From NCBI GenBank assembly GCA_903847205.1, contig CAINDA010000033.1:1-41413 (forward strand): DNA of 41,413 nucleotides, in the 5' to 3' direction. The DNA is from an uncultured Bacteroidota bacterium (GTDB lineage Bacteria; Bacteroidota; Bacteroidia; 2-12-FULL-35-15). Each line of letters opens with the position of its first letter. The stretch's first letter is position 1. Below the pieces are notes generated by a model, which worked only from the letters and a program-made list of their open reading frames with translations, did no database searches and was not told the DNA's origin. A program made the position numbers and the translations under genes. Positions 1 through 9,844 of this stretch are shown here, piece by piece.

Positions 1-137
1 AAAATCATTCCACCCCATGGCGTAATCTCTTTATTGGTATAGCGTATATCTAATTCCATTGTGCAATTTTGTCTAACGCTAAGCATTAGAAATTTTAAAC
101 CAAATTAAATATTTTTTTCTATTGCGTAATTTGGGTT

Positions 138-209
138 AAAACACATGGTTTAGTCCAACTCCTAATCCCGAGATTAATAAAAACACTTAGTTTCATCCAA
201 CTCCTAATC
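138..209. repeat. Two-copy ~42-bp direct repeat
   Basis: Units begin AAAACAC at 138 and at 180 and both run to TCCAACTCCTAATC (ending at 167 and 209). The offset is 42 bp. The first ~30 bases of each unit are well conserved and the rest diverges. It is noncoding and its function is unknown. Confidence 0.6.
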
Positions 210-211
210 TG

Positions 212-335
212 AACATAAATGGAGCATTCTGCAAGTGCAGAACGTATCATTTAAACATAAATGGAGCATTCCGCAATGCCGAACGCATCATTTAAACATA
301 AATGCCCCCTTCTGCATATACAGAAGGAGGCAAAT
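212..335. repeat. Three-copy 41-42-bp repeat, each with a small hairpin
   Basis: Copies start AACATAAATG at 212, 254 and 295. Copies 1 and 2 share nearly all of their 41-42 bases. The centre of each unit is palindromic: TTCTGCA-AG-TGCAGAA in copy 1, the same with a central C.C mismatch in copy 2, and in copy 3 a stronger stem pairing 305-314 with 321-330 (9 of 10) around CATATA. The array lies just 3' of the minus-strand dehydrogenase gene, so copy 3 could act as its terminator. No long T-run follows the stem, so that is only a possibility. Confidence 0.6.
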
Positions 336-372
336 GGATTTATTTAAGGTATTCGAAATATAACAGGGAATA

Positions 373-1533
373 TTACCCTGCTGTCTGCATCGATTTTTTG
401 ATGATAGTTTCTTCCTTACGGTAATTAACTCCCCGCTCTTTTAAGTAATTAATAAAATGATTGAAACATTTTTCGTGTTTACTCACCAGTTCAGGCGGGA
501 AAACTCCTTTTTCTGCAAATGTATTTTCTAATATTAAGTTAACAGCAGCAGTTGCTGTATAGCCTGTTGTACGGGCCATAGAGGAAGTATTGGTTTCTTT
601 ATTATACTCATCATACAAATGATAGCTTACTTGTTTTGTTACGCCGTTTTCTTCTCCGGTAACGGTAACGCGCATTACAGTTATCTCTTCTTCGGTTTCT
701 CCTAATTTCCATTCGTTGAATAAAATTTTAGAAGTAAAATCTAAAGGAACAACACTGGCGCCGTTTATCTGTATCGGTTCTTTGCTCAAAAAACCTGAAT
801 CGCGCAAAGCAAGCACTTTTTCAATATGTCCGGGATAACGCATTGTTTTCTCTTTCATATTTTGAATGTGGGGCATCGTAAAAATGATAGAACGCAGTCC
901 GTCCGAATTAAAGGTTTCAAGCGTTCCCACGCCTTCCATTTCAATGTGTTCAATATCCGACATAGCGGGCTTGGTAACAATTTTGCCGTTTTCGACATAA
1001 CGTGCAGGCCGCGTATATTCTTCAATAACATCAATCGGCGAAAAAGGAGCTTTATAATTGAAGGGCCATTTTTTTACTTTCGGAAGTCCGCCTACCAAAC
1101 ATTCGAAATCGGTAAGTTTCATTTTCTCATTGTAATAGCCTAAAATAATATTGTCCATGCCCGGAGCAACACCGCAGTCGACAATAGCAGTAACACCTTT
1201 TTGTTTTGCCAGCTTATCTAAATCAAGCGAGTTCTCGGGGAAGAAAGAAATATCAACCACATTTTTACCTGTCTCAATAATTGTTTTAAGCGTTTCGAAA
1301 CCCATAAAGCCCGGAACAGCGCAAACCACAATATCAAACGGAGTAATTGCTGACTTTAATAAAGCTTTGTCCTTAGCATTGAGCTCAAGGGTATTTATGT
1401 TTTTATTTTTTTGTTTTAATTTTTCCAATGCTTTGCCGCTTAAATCAGCAACTGTTACACTGTGTTTTTTAGCCAGGTCTAAAGCCATAGCACTGCCTAC
1501 CATTCCGGCGCCGAGTACAATAATTTTTGTCAT
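373..1533 (-). CDS. Saccharopine dehydrogenase-like NAD(P)-binding oxidoreductase
   Basis: This 386-residue cytoplasmic enzyme opens with a Rossmann dinucleotide-binding strand and glycine loop, IIVLGAGMVGSAMALDLA (residues 4-21), followed by an acidic/polar end to the second strand (VTVADLS). It matches the saccharopine dehydrogenase / carboxynorspermidine-type reductase superfamily, which act on lysine-pathway or polyamine amino acids. The ACxxxG-like stretch DCGVAPGMDNIILGYY (about 119-134) corresponds to the junction with the catalytic domain. Length fits single-domain bacterial members. Which substrate it uses (saccharopine, carboxyspermidine or another imine adduct) cannot be decided from the sequence alone. 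It is on the same strand as the PKD giant gene, with a 200-bp gap, so it may be transcribed separately. No clear Bacteroidota -7 box was seen in front of it. Confidence 0.85.
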   Translation of the reverse strand: MTKIIVLGAGMVGSAMALDLAKKHSVTVADLSGKALEKLKQKNKNINTLELNAKDKALLKSAITPFDIVVCAVPGFMGFETLKTIIETGKNVVDISFFPENSLDLDKLAKQKGVTAIVDCGVAPGMDNIILGYYNEKMKLTDFECLVGGLPKVKKWPFNYKAPFSPIDVIEEYTRPARYVENGKIVTKPAMSDIEHIEMEGVGTLETFNSDGLRSIIFTMPHIQNMKEKTMRYPGHIEKVLALRDSGFLSKEPIQINGASVVPLDFTSKILFNEWKLGETEEEITVMRVTVTGEENGVTKQVSYHLYDEYNKETNTSSMARTTGYTATAAVNLILENTFAEKGVFPPELVSKHEKCFNHFINYLKERGVNYRKEETIIKKSMQTAG

Positions 1534-1733
1534 GAAATTTTATTTAAAAGATGATTAATTATTTTTGAAATTATAAAAGAGGAAAAGAAAACAATAAGAA
1601 TCACAAACCGGGTAAGGCGACCCAGGGCAGAAATTTGAAGGGTGTTTTGAAATGTTTTCTCATAATAGCAGATTTTAATTTAAGCCCAAACAGCTTTTCA
1701 TTGTATTGATAATTTTTTTTAACTATTTCAATT

Positions 1734-4700
1734 TTACTGCACCAAGGTAACTATTCCTTTGTAACTATGTTTATTTCTGTTAAAATCTATAATATTTATA
1801 ATATATACATACGTATCCTGATATGCAATCGCGCTTCCATGATTTGCAATACCATCCCAGCCTTTATTAAGGTCATCGGTATAAAAAATCAAATTTCCCC
1901 ATCGGTCAAATATCTTCATTTCATATTCTTTTATAAATATTCCTTTACCCGAAAATTTATCATTTATTCCGTCATCGTTCGGCGAAAATGTGTTAGGTAT
2001 ATAAAACACAAAGTCAGGTTCAATGATAACTGTTTTATAAGCGGTATCAATACAATTGTGTACAGTTGATGTTATCAGGGTAATAACATAAGTGCCGGTA
2101 TCAGCATAAGTAAGCGGCGCCGGATTACTCAGAGTGCTTGTATCAGCGCCGGGGGCTAGCTGAGTTAAACTGCCAAAATTCCAGCGCCAAAAATCTGCAC
2201 CGGTTGATAGATTTTTTATTGAAATCACCGGATTTACTATACTGCTGCTTGCCGGCTGAACCGAAAAATTTGCATTTGGTGCAGGATAAACAGCTATGCT
2301 GTGGTTTTTGGTTTTTAAACTTACACATCCGCTGTCGGAAGTTACAGTAAGTGTTACATCTACAAAACGGGTTGCAAAAACGGAATCATTATTATAACAA
2401 TGGTGAGGCGCCTGTCCCGTTCCCGGCAGACTTCCATCCCCAAAATTCCAGTTAAATGAAATGTTTGAGCCGGAGGCAATATTTGAGGCATTTAAAAAAT
2501 TGATGCAGAGCGGTTCACAGCCTGCACTGTCGCTGCTGGTAAAATTAACTACAGGATTAGGGTTTACTTTAACTATTTTGATAACAGAATCAATACATCC
2601 AAAATTAGAACTGATATACAGCTGAACATGGTAAGCGCCTATTGCCTGATATAAGTGAGAAGTATTCTCTGTATTGGCAAGCGGGCTGCTATCAGCAAAG
2701 TTCCAGCGCCAGCTGTGAATAGTATCGGTTGATGATATAAAAGATGCATCATTAAACAGCATCGGGCTTCCGCTGCAGACATTGTTTGCCGCAATTCCGG
2801 CATGAGGCAATGGATGAACTACTGCGCTTTTTGTAATTGTATCCTTACATCCAAAACTGCTTGTCACTATTAATGATACCGGATATGTTCCGGGATTAAC
2901 ATACAGGCGGCTTGGATTAATATTTGGTGATGCTGCCCCGCCATCCCCAAAAATCCAGGAGTGTGAAACAATGCTTCCGCTTAAAATTACTGATGAATCA
3001 TAAAAATTCATCACCTGATTTAAACAAACATTTCTGAAACTATACCCGGCAGCGGGCATAGGGTAAACGGTAATGCTGTCTTTAACAGTATCTGCACAGC
3101 CAAGGTTTGATGAACGGGTAATCAGGGTAATATGATAAATTCCCGGTGAAGGATAATAATGAAAGGCATTCCAATGGCTGGTATCAGGCGGGGTATTATC
3201 TCCAAAATTCCAGTTCCAGCTTGAAGTGCTTCCCATTAAAGGAGGTATGGTTGTATTGTTTAATAATTCACCGTTTCGCAGACAGATGCTGCTCTTACTG
3301 AAAGAAGCCTGAGGTGCATCATATATTTTTACTGTATGGGTTGCCGCGCCGGAACAGCCGTCGGCAGTGTTGCTTATCATAGTAACAGAATATGTTCCCG
3401 ACTGAATATAATAATGAGCCGGGCTGGCTGTATTGCCAGTTGGACCGGAATCACCAAACAACCATAAATAGTGTGAAATGGATGCCGGCAGATTTACTGT
3501 GCTGGTATTGGTAAAGTGCATACTGTCTGGGAAACAAACATCACTATGGCTGAAATCCGCTGCAGGATTAAAATATACCTGCACTGGCTTTGTAGTGGTA
3601 TCAGCACATCCGAAGTTGTTAACCGCTGTCAAAGAAACAGTATATAAACCTCCGGAAGCATATATCCGTGATGGGTTTTGAATGCTGCCCAATGCACTTC
3701 CGTCGCCGTAATTCCAGCTCCATGCGGTAATGCTGCCCAAAGCTGTGGTGGAAGTATCGGTGAACTGAGTTGAGCTGCCTTCACATACTGTAGTGTTTTT
3801 AAAATTTGCTGCCGGCTTAGGATGAACAGTTATTATTTTAGAAATAGAATCTAAACATCCGAAATTAGAAACAGCTGTTAATTTAGCAGTATAAGTACCC
3901 GGTGCAGCATAAAGGTAGCCGCCGGTAATTGATTGATTAGGATTAACAACGCTGCCATCGCCGAAATTCCATGCCCATGAATGTATAGAATCTGCTTGAA
4001 TACTTGATGAATCAATAAACTGTACTTTGTTTTTATCGCATATATCCCCGGCGCTGAAATGCACATTCGGTAAAGGGTGTATCACAATGCTTTTTAAAAT
4101 ACTATCCCTGCAGCCATCACTGTTCATAACACTTAAAGAAACACTGTATGTGCCGATGCCCGCATAAATATGTACCGGATGCTGCAGCGGATTTATTGAT
4201 GTTCCGTCACCAAAATTCCAGGACCATGAGCTGATGCTGCCAGATACTGCACTCGAACTGTCTGTAAATTGCGTTGTATTGCCCAGGCAAATTTTGGTAA
4301 ACCCGAAAGCTGCAGCAGGATTAGAATAGACGGTTATTGTTTTAGAAATAGAATCTGTACAGCCGAAATTTGAAACAGCAGTTAATCTAACATTATAATT
4401 TCCAGCAGCTGCATACAGATGGCCGTTTGTAATAAATCGATTTGAGTAAACAGCACTGCCATCACCGAAATTCCATAACCAGGCATGTATGCTGTCGAGA
4501 GGAATGCTCGATGAATCGTTGAACTGAGCTCTGATTTTATCGCAAACATTTGCAGTGCTGAAATGCACAACAGGTATAGGATGTATAATTATATTTTTAA
4601 AAATGCTGTCTTTACATCCGGTGCTGGCCGTTATAATTAATGAAACACCGTATGTTCCGGCATTTGTATAAAGGTGCGACGGATGCTGCAGGGTATTCAA

Positions 4701-7700
4701 AGGACTGCCGTCTCCAAAATTCCATGTCCAGGAATTAATAACCCCCGAAGCAGCCGTTGAGCTGTCTGTAAAATTGGTGGTATTGCCTTTACATATATTG
4801 GCAGTTCCGAAAGCTGCAATTGGATTGGAATAGATGGTAATTGTTTTTGAAATGGAATCTGCACAGCCGAAATTTGAAACAGCAGTTAATTGAACATTAT
4901 ATATCCCGGCAGCAGCATAAAGATAGCCTCCTGTGATAACTTGATTGGTATTAACCGGGCTGCCATCACCAAAATTCCATTTCCATGAATGTATCGAATC
5001 CGGCGCAGGAATACTTGCTGAATCACTAAAATGGGCTCTATTGCCATTACACACATTTGATGTGCTGAACTGCGCATCCGGAAAAGGGTGTATTATTATG
5101 CTCTTTGAAATAGTGTCTTTACAAGCATTGTTGGTTGTTGTAATTAAGGAAACGCCGTATGTTCCGGCACTTGTATAAATATGCTGCGGGTACTGAAGCG
5201 TGCTTGCGGGGGAGCCATCACCGAAATTCCATATCCAGGAATGCAGCGTATCAGAGGCAGCAATACTTGATGAATCATTGAACTGAGTAGTATGGTTAAC
5301 ACAAATATTAAGAGTGCTGAACTTTGCATCCGGCACCGGATGTATTACCAATGTTTTTGTAATACTGTCCTTACATCCATTGTTTGATGAAGCAATTAAC
5401 GTAACATTGAAAGGGCCTGTCCCGGCATAAACGTGCGACGGCTGCTGCAGTGCATTCAATGGTGAACTGTCCCCAAAATTCCATAACCAGCCTGTTATAC
5501 TGCCTGAAGACGGCGGGGTTGAAGTATTTGAAAATATTTCTGAATCATGTAAACAAGTATTGCTGAAGCTGAACATTGCCATGGGTGCATCAACAACTGT
5601 TACTACTGCCGATGATGATGCAGTACAGCCGTAACTGTCAAGGGTTGTAAGTGAATATGTTCCTGCCAGAGAAACATCAATTGCCTGCTGGTTCAAGCTT
5701 CCCGGCTGCCACACGTAATTACTCATGCCGCTGTTAGCAGAAAGTACAACTGAATCGCCCCTGCAAAAAGTCAAAGGCCCGCTTGCACTTATATGCGCAA
5801 TTGGGGTTGATTGGGTAATAATAATACTTGCAAAGGTTTGAATACCGCAGGATGTAACCGAACAGGTGTATGTTCCGGGGCTTGTAACTTTTTTTTGTGT
5901 ACCGCTGCCGCTGAAAGGAGCCTGCCATTGAATAGCAGCCCCAACGGAGGTGATTACAGAAATAACTACTGAATCGCCCGCGCATAAAACAGTGCTGGGA
6001 GTTACTGCTAAATATGGTGTTGCATATTGATTAACTTCTGCCGTATTTGAAACAAGTGTACAGCCGCCGGCATCAGTTCTGACGCAATAATAACTTCCCT
6101 GTGTTTTTACATACACCACAGAACTATTTCCTCCGATAGTACCGGATTGCCCCTGCCATACAAATGTTCCGCTTCCATTGCAGGTCAATTGAATTGAATC
6201 ACCGGGGCAGCAGGTGCCGCTTGCAGGGTTCATACTTATAACCGGCTGGGGGCTGGTTGATACATAAACTGTTCCATAGCAGGAACTGATTCCATCTACT
6301 CTGTATGATCCCGGCTGGTAAATCCAAAGACTGCTGTCAGTAGATAATACCTGGCTATATCCGCTGCGCGTCCATTTGTAAGTTATTCCATCTCCTCCTG
6401 AAACTTTTAACAGCGTCGAATCACCGGGGCATAAAGCTGTATTTCCGGTAAAGGTAAAATTGGAAAGCAAATCAACATAAATTGTTTTGCTCAAGTAAAA
6501 AGTATCTGAGGCACAAATGTTCACTCTAATTATTCTTGCTGTTATAATGTATGTGCCGCTGGCTGTGGGACAGAATGTTCCGAAAGTATTTATAAAATCA
6601 GAATGGGGCATGTTTGGAGAAACACTCCAGGTTGTATGAGTAGAGTAGGGTACAACAGTCGGAAGGTATGCATAATTTGCTGCCGGATTGGAAATACTAT
6701 CGTACAGCTGTATTTGAAAGCAGCTGCATGTTTTGGTGCTGTCAGTTAAATCAGGCTCATTATATAATTTTATCTTTGGCTTAAAGGGAGGAAGTCCCGG
6801 GTAAAAATATGCTGAAATAGGTGTACTGGCCGTGCATCCGTTAGAATCTTTAACTGTAAAATAATAAGTTCCCGTTGTTGAAACAGTTGTGCTTTGAACT
6901 GCCAATCCGTTTGACGGTAAATTCCCGCCTGTCCAATTATAAGAATAAGTTCCAAAGCTGCCGCCCGTAAGCCTTACTGAATCAGGCAGACAAAGATTAA
7001 TTGAAGCAGGGTTTTGTGAATTTGTATTTATTACTACATTATCAGATATTGTTGGAAAAGGCGGATTAGTATTTTTAATTACATACACTGTATCTGAACT
7101 TACAAAGCAGCCGTCAAAAGAAGTTTGTTTTACCGAATAATATCCGGTAGTGGTAACTGTAATATATTTGGTTGTTTGTCCTGTTGACCAAAGGTAATTG
7201 AAATCTGGGCCTGCATTATTATTGCTGTACCAAACATCATTCGTATTTGAATAAGCATATATCAGGTTATTATCACCGCAGAAAGTAATTGTGTCGGGAC
7301 AGTTTGTAAGATTCAATTTATTTATGCAGACTCCAACATATGGTTTACCACATCCTGTTCCCGTTCTTGTATAATAGTCGTATGTTGCTCTGGCAGGATC
7401 AAAATTTTTCGCTATCAAAATATCTGAATTTCCTGCCGATGTGAAACCTTGATATTCAAAATAATTACTGTTGCTGCAATAAGATGACCACCAGTTGTTA
7501 TTCACTTCATTGGTATGGTATCCGAGAAAGCCGCTTGTAAATGGGAAATTCATCTGCTGGTAAAAACTTCCGGCAATATGCACCTGCCCCGCACTATTTA
7601 CTGCTATCCCGGCTCCGTTATCATTGTCTCTGCTTCCGCATTGCCTGCTCCATTGCCATGCTCCTGCAGCATTATACTTTGTTACAAAAATATCCCAGTA

Positions 7701-8861
7701 CCCTACACTGTTAAAAGTTCCCTGCCCGTATTGATCGGCATAGTCATTTAAAATACATTTAAAATTGCCGATGATATAAGCATTACCAGATGCGTCAAGC
7801 GTAATGTTTTTGGATGTAAGATCATTTGATGAGCCATCAGCATGTCCCCATTGAAAAGTACCGCTGTTGTCATATTTGGCGGTAAAAATTCTGTTTGCAT
7901 ATGTATTGGTAAGAGTAATGTTAGGGGTACCGAAAAAAATCACCCCCCCTGTAAAATCTCCTGTTAAATAAATATTGTCATTGGCATCAATTGCAATTCC
8001 AGAAACATTGTTCATTGTTCCGCCGCCTATTTTTCTGAACCATTGTTCCTGCCCTGAGCTGTTATATTTTATAAGGAAGATAGCATTGTTTATAGTATTG
8101 TTATGTGCTGCATCAAAAGTAATTGTATCAGAATACTGCCCTGTAACAAAAACGTTTTCGGAAGCATCGCAGGCAGCATCAATTCCCCTGTCGGTAGATG
8201 CTCCGGAGCCTTTTTTAGCCCATAGAAAATTTCCATTACCATCTAATTTTGTTGTAAAAACATCTGTTGAATTATAAAGACTTGAAAGAGAAAAACCTCC
8301 GAAAGATGCAGTGCCGGAGAATTCACCGGTAACAACTACATTACCAGAGTTGTCAATAGTTATTCCATTGCCGATATCTGCGCTTGCACCGCCTGCACTT
8401 TTTACCCATTGCAAAACGCCGGCATTATTATATTTTGCGATAAATAAATCCTGTATTCCAACAGCGGTGATTGTCTGGCTGCCGAAAGAAGCTGTTCCAT
8501 AATAAAACCCAGTAATGTAACTGTTGCCTGCGGCATCCGCTTTAATTGACAACGCTCTGTCAGAACCGGGACCGCCTGCTTTAACAGCCCAAACATAATT
8601 TCCAGTATTGTCAATTTTTGCAATAAAAATATCCGTAACCCCGGATGAGTGAAGTGTGGTTGTTCCAAAATCAGCTGCGCCTGTAAAATATCCGGTAGTA
8701 TAAGTGTTGCCGCCGGCATCAATAGATATATCAGAAGCCTCATCAGGTGTGGCTCCTCCGGCTCTCTGCATCCAATAACCTGCCTGCGAAAACAAGGTGC
8801 TGTTTCCAAATAATATGGAAAGAAAAGAAATAAAGAAATTTAAATATTTTTTCCGAATCAA
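1734..8861 (-). CDS. Giant secreted SBBP/PKD repeat protein with T9SS type B (CHU_C) sorting domain
   Basis: This 2375-residue cell-surface or secreted protein has an N-terminal signal peptide ending near FGNSTLFSQ (about residue 26). Residues about 27-490 form seven SBBP-type repeats, each closing with a strand such as DIFIAKID, DLFIAKYN or DIFVTKYN; seven copies suit a complete beta-propeller. Residues about 490-1085 are Cys-containing Ig-like segments. From about 1090 to 2275 come 14 PKD-type domains, 13 with the W-x-W-N-F-G-D core or a close variant and the last with NFGS. The end (about 2282-2375) has FYIPNTFSPNDDGIND, IFDRWGN and GWDG, the gliding-motility-associated C-terminal (type B) sorting domain of the type IX secretion system. 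Most PKD repeats carry a paired-Cys pattern and a C-x-D-(S/T) motif. Expected role is adhesion or matrix building; no catalytic domain is visible. The 3' end faces the dehydrogenase gene and the 5' end diverges from the PAP2 gene. Confidence 0.93.
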   Translation of the reverse strand: MIRKKYLNFFISFLSILFGNSTLFSQAGYWMQRAGGATPDEASDISIDAGGNTYTTGYFTGAADFGTTTLHSSGVTDIFIAKIDNTGNYVWAVKAGGPGSDRALSIKADAAGNSYITGFYYGTASFGSQTITAVGIQDLFIAKYNNAGVLQWVKSAGGASADIGNGITIDNSGNVVVTGEFSGTASFGGFSLSSLYNSTDVFTTKLDGNGNFLWAKKGSGASTDRGIDAACDASENVFVTGQYSDTITFDAAHNNTINNAIFLIKYNSSGQEQWFRKIGGGTMNNVSGIAIDANDNIYLTGDFTGGVIFFGTPNITLTNTYANRIFTAKYDNSGTFQWGHADGSSNDLTSKNITLDASGNAYIIGNFKCILNDYADQYGQGTFNSVGYWDIFVTKYNAAGAWQWSRQCGSRDNDNGAGIAVNSAGQVHIAGSFYQQMNFPFTSGFLGYHTNEVNNNWWSSYCSNSNYFEYQGFTSAGNSDILIAKNFDPARATYDYYTRTGTGCGKPYVGVCINKLNLTNCPDTITFCGDNNLIYAYSNTNDVWYSNNNAGPDFNYLWSTGQTTKYITVTTTGYYSVKQTSFDGCFVSSDTVYVIKNTNPPFPTISDNVVINTNSQNPASINLCLPDSVRLTGGSFGTYSYNWTGGNLPSNGLAVQSTTVSTTGTYYFTVKDSNGCTASTPISAYFYPGLPPFKPKIKLYNEPDLTDSTKTCSCFQIQLYDSISNPAANYAYLPTVVPYSTHTTWSVSPNMPHSDFINTFGTFCPTASGTYIITARIIRVNICASDTFYLSKTIYVDLLSNFTFTGNTALCPGDSTLLKVSGGDGITYKWTRSGYSQVLSTDSSLWIYQPGSYRVDGISSCYGTVYVSTSPQPVISMNPASGTCCPGDSIQLTCNGSGTFVWQGQSGTIGGNSSVVYVKTQGSYYCVRTDAGGCTLVSNTAEVNQYATPYLAVTPSTVLCAGDSVVISVITSVGAAIQWQAPFSGSGTQKKVTSPGTYTCSVTSCGIQTFASIIITQSTPIAHISASGPLTFCRGDSVVLSANSGMSNYVWQPGSLNQQAIDVSLAGTYSLTTLDSYGCTASSSAVVTVVDAPMAMFSFSNTCLHDSEIFSNTSTPPSSGSITGWLWNFGDSSPLNALQQPSHVYAGTGPFNVTLIASSNNGCKDSITKTLVIHPVPDAKFSTLNICVNHTTQFNDSSSIAASDTLHSWIWNFGDGSPASTLQYPQHIYTSAGTYGVSLITTTNNACKDTISKSIIIHPFPDAQFSTSNVCNGNRAHFSDSASIPAPDSIHSWKWNFGDGSPVNTNQVITGGYLYAAAGIYNVQLTAVSNFGCADSISKTITIYSNPIAAFGTANICKGNTTNFTDSSTAASGVINSWTWNFGDGSPLNTLQHPSHLYTNAGTYGVSLIITASTGCKDSIFKNIIIHPIPVVHFSTANVCDKIRAQFNDSSSIPLDSIHAWLWNFGDGSAVYSNRFITNGHLYAAAGNYNVRLTAVSNFGCTDSISKTITVYSNPAAAFGFTKICLGNTTQFTDSSSAVSGSISSWSWNFGDGTSINPLQHPVHIYAGIGTYSVSLSVMNSDGCRDSILKSIVIHPLPNVHFSAGDICDKNKVQFIDSSSIQADSIHSWAWNFGDGSVVNPNQSITGGYLYAAPGTYTAKLTAVSNFGCLDSISKIITVHPKPAANFKNTTVCEGSSTQFTDTSTTALGSITAWSWNYGDGSALGSIQNPSRIYASGGLYTVSLTAVNNFGCADTTTKPVQVYFNPAADFSHSDVCFPDSMHFTNTSTVNLPASISHYLWLFGDSGPTGNTASPAHYYIQSGTYSVTMISNTADGCSGAATHTVKIYDAPQASFSKSSICLRNGELLNNTTIPPLMGSTSSWNWNFGDNTPPDTSHWNAFHYYPSPGIYHITLITRSSNLGCADTVKDSITVYPMPAAGYSFRNVCLNQVMNFYDSSVILSGSIVSHSWIFGDGGAASPNINPSRLYVNPGTYPVSLIVTSSFGCKDTITKSAVVHPLPHAGIAANNVCSGSPMLFNDASFISSTDTIHSWRWNFADSSPLANTENTSHLYQAIGAYHVQLYISSNFGCIDSVIKIVKVNPNPVVNFTSSDSAGCEPLCINFLNASNIASGSNISFNWNFGDGSLPGTGQAPHHCYNNDSVFATRFVDVTLTVTSDSGCVSLKTKNHSIAVYPAPNANFSVQPASSSIVNPVISIKNLSTGADFWRWNFGSLTQLAPGADTSTLSNPAPLTYADTGTYVITLITSTVHNCIDTAYKTVIIEPDFVFYIPNTFSPNDDGINDKFSGKGIFIKEYEMKIFDRWGNLIFYTDDLNKGWDGIANHGSAIAYQDTYVYIINIIDFNRNKHSYKGIVTLVQ

Positions 8862-9079
8862 ACTATATGCTGGTTAAATTGTTTTAGTCATAAAGATATT
8901 AATAAATGAGATATTTAAAATAGTTCTGAAAGACTTTTCTCTTTTCAGATTTTTTCTGTCCATAAAAATATTATTAATTACAGCCAAAGCTTTAGGTTTA
9001 TTCTCTAATTTAGCTTCTGTGCTTCCTAGAAAATTCTGAACAGAATATTAGCATACAGCATCAATTTTTATTTCGCAGC

Positions 9080-9844
9080 TTGAAAACATTTAACCGCATT
9101 TTATTTATTTCAATTTTCTTTTATGCAGCAATGCTCTGTGTAATCTGGCTCTTTCCTATAGGTTTTACAGCCTGTTCGAAAGACAGCCTATGGTGCAGCA
9201 CCGCCTATTGGATTACTGAGTCATCCGGGAAATGGGGAACTGCATTGATCATACTTGCAGCAAGTTTTTTATTTATCATCTGGCTTCAGGAAAAAAAAGG
9301 AATAACATTTTTAAAATCAATTCTTGCATTCAGCATTTTGCTGGGCACGTTTGCATTTGTGAATGAAAATGTAACAAAAAAAATATTGAAACTCCCGCTG
9401 CCGTGCCAGACATACATGGCTTCACAATGCGGTACAGCAGTAAAAATGGATTCGATATGTTCGCTCGGCGAAAGTGTAAGGAAATCATTTTTCGAGCAGC
9501 TCGTTAAATCTAATCCCTCAGGTTTCAATAATATTGATCAAAAAGTTTTGAATCATTGGATGCAGGAAGCAGGCTATTCTTTCCCATCAGGTCATTCTTT
9601 CAATGCATTTCTGCTGGCCTGTATCCTGGCATTCAGCATGTACGAATCAAAAAATAAAATTGCTAAACAGCTTTATATACTTCCATTTTTCTGGGCCGCA
9701 ACGGTATGTGTGTCAAGAGTTGCAATAGGTGCGCATTCGCCGGTGGATGTCAGCTTCGGTGCAGGACTCGGATTATTAATCGCAGAATTATGTCTTTATT
9801 TCGACTATTCACGTAAATTGATTTTACATAAACAGACTCAATGA
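9080..9844 (+). CDS. PAP2-superfamily membrane phosphatase
   Basis: This is a polytopic inner-membrane protein of about 254 residues, predicted to dephosphorylate a lipid phosphate or pyrophosphate at the membrane surface. Two of the three family motifs are intact: FPSGHSFNAF (PSGH, motif 2) and SRVAIGAHSPVDV (SR-x5-H-x3-D, motif 3). Motif 1 (K-x6-R-P) is degenerate: the region KKILKLPLP keeps K and P but has Leu where Arg is expected. Hydrophobic segments include the N-terminal ILFISIFFYAAMLCVIWLF, a second around ALIILAASFLFIIWL, one around FWAATVCVSRVAIG, and a last at GAGLGLLIAELCLYF. The start used is a TTG; the next in-frame ATG is 17 codons later, inside the first membrane segment, so the TTG is preferred. 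Its stop overlaps the next gene's ATG (ATGA), indicating a two-gene operon with the glycosyltransferase. Confidence 0.8.
   Translation: MKTFNRILFISIFFYAAMLCVIWLFPIGFTACSKDSLWCSTAYWITESSGKWGTALIILAASFLFIIWLQEKKGITFLKSILAFSILLGTFAFVNENVTKKILKLPLPCQTYMASQCGTAVKMDSICSLGESVRKSFFEQLVKSNPSGFNNIDQKVLNHWMQEAGYSFPSGHSFNAFLLACILAFSMYESKNKIAKQLYILPFFWAATVCVSRVAIGAHSPVDVSFGAGLGLLIAELCLYFDYSRKLILHKQTQ

Larger units (their letters stand above)
1..372. other. Intergenic region with two degenerate tandem repeat families
   Basis: There is no convincing gene in this stretch. It is AT-rich and lies downstream of the minus-strand dehydrogenase gene. Two short repeat families sit in it: a TCCAACTCCTAATC-containing unit (138-209) and a hairpin-bearing AAACATAAATG unit (212-335). 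Both have a spacing close to 42 bp and are described separately. The first 130 bases show nothing I can identify; they may hold the promoter or 3' end of a gene outside the window. Confidence 0.6.

Noticed and set aside
138-335. CRISPR array
   Set aside because: Units are adjacent without unique spacers, they vary internally, and no cas genes are nearby.
826-1558. Plus-strand frames of 105 and 135 codons opposite the dehydrogenase gene
   Set aside because: They are antisense to a clear enzyme gene, with no recognisable domain and an unusual composition.
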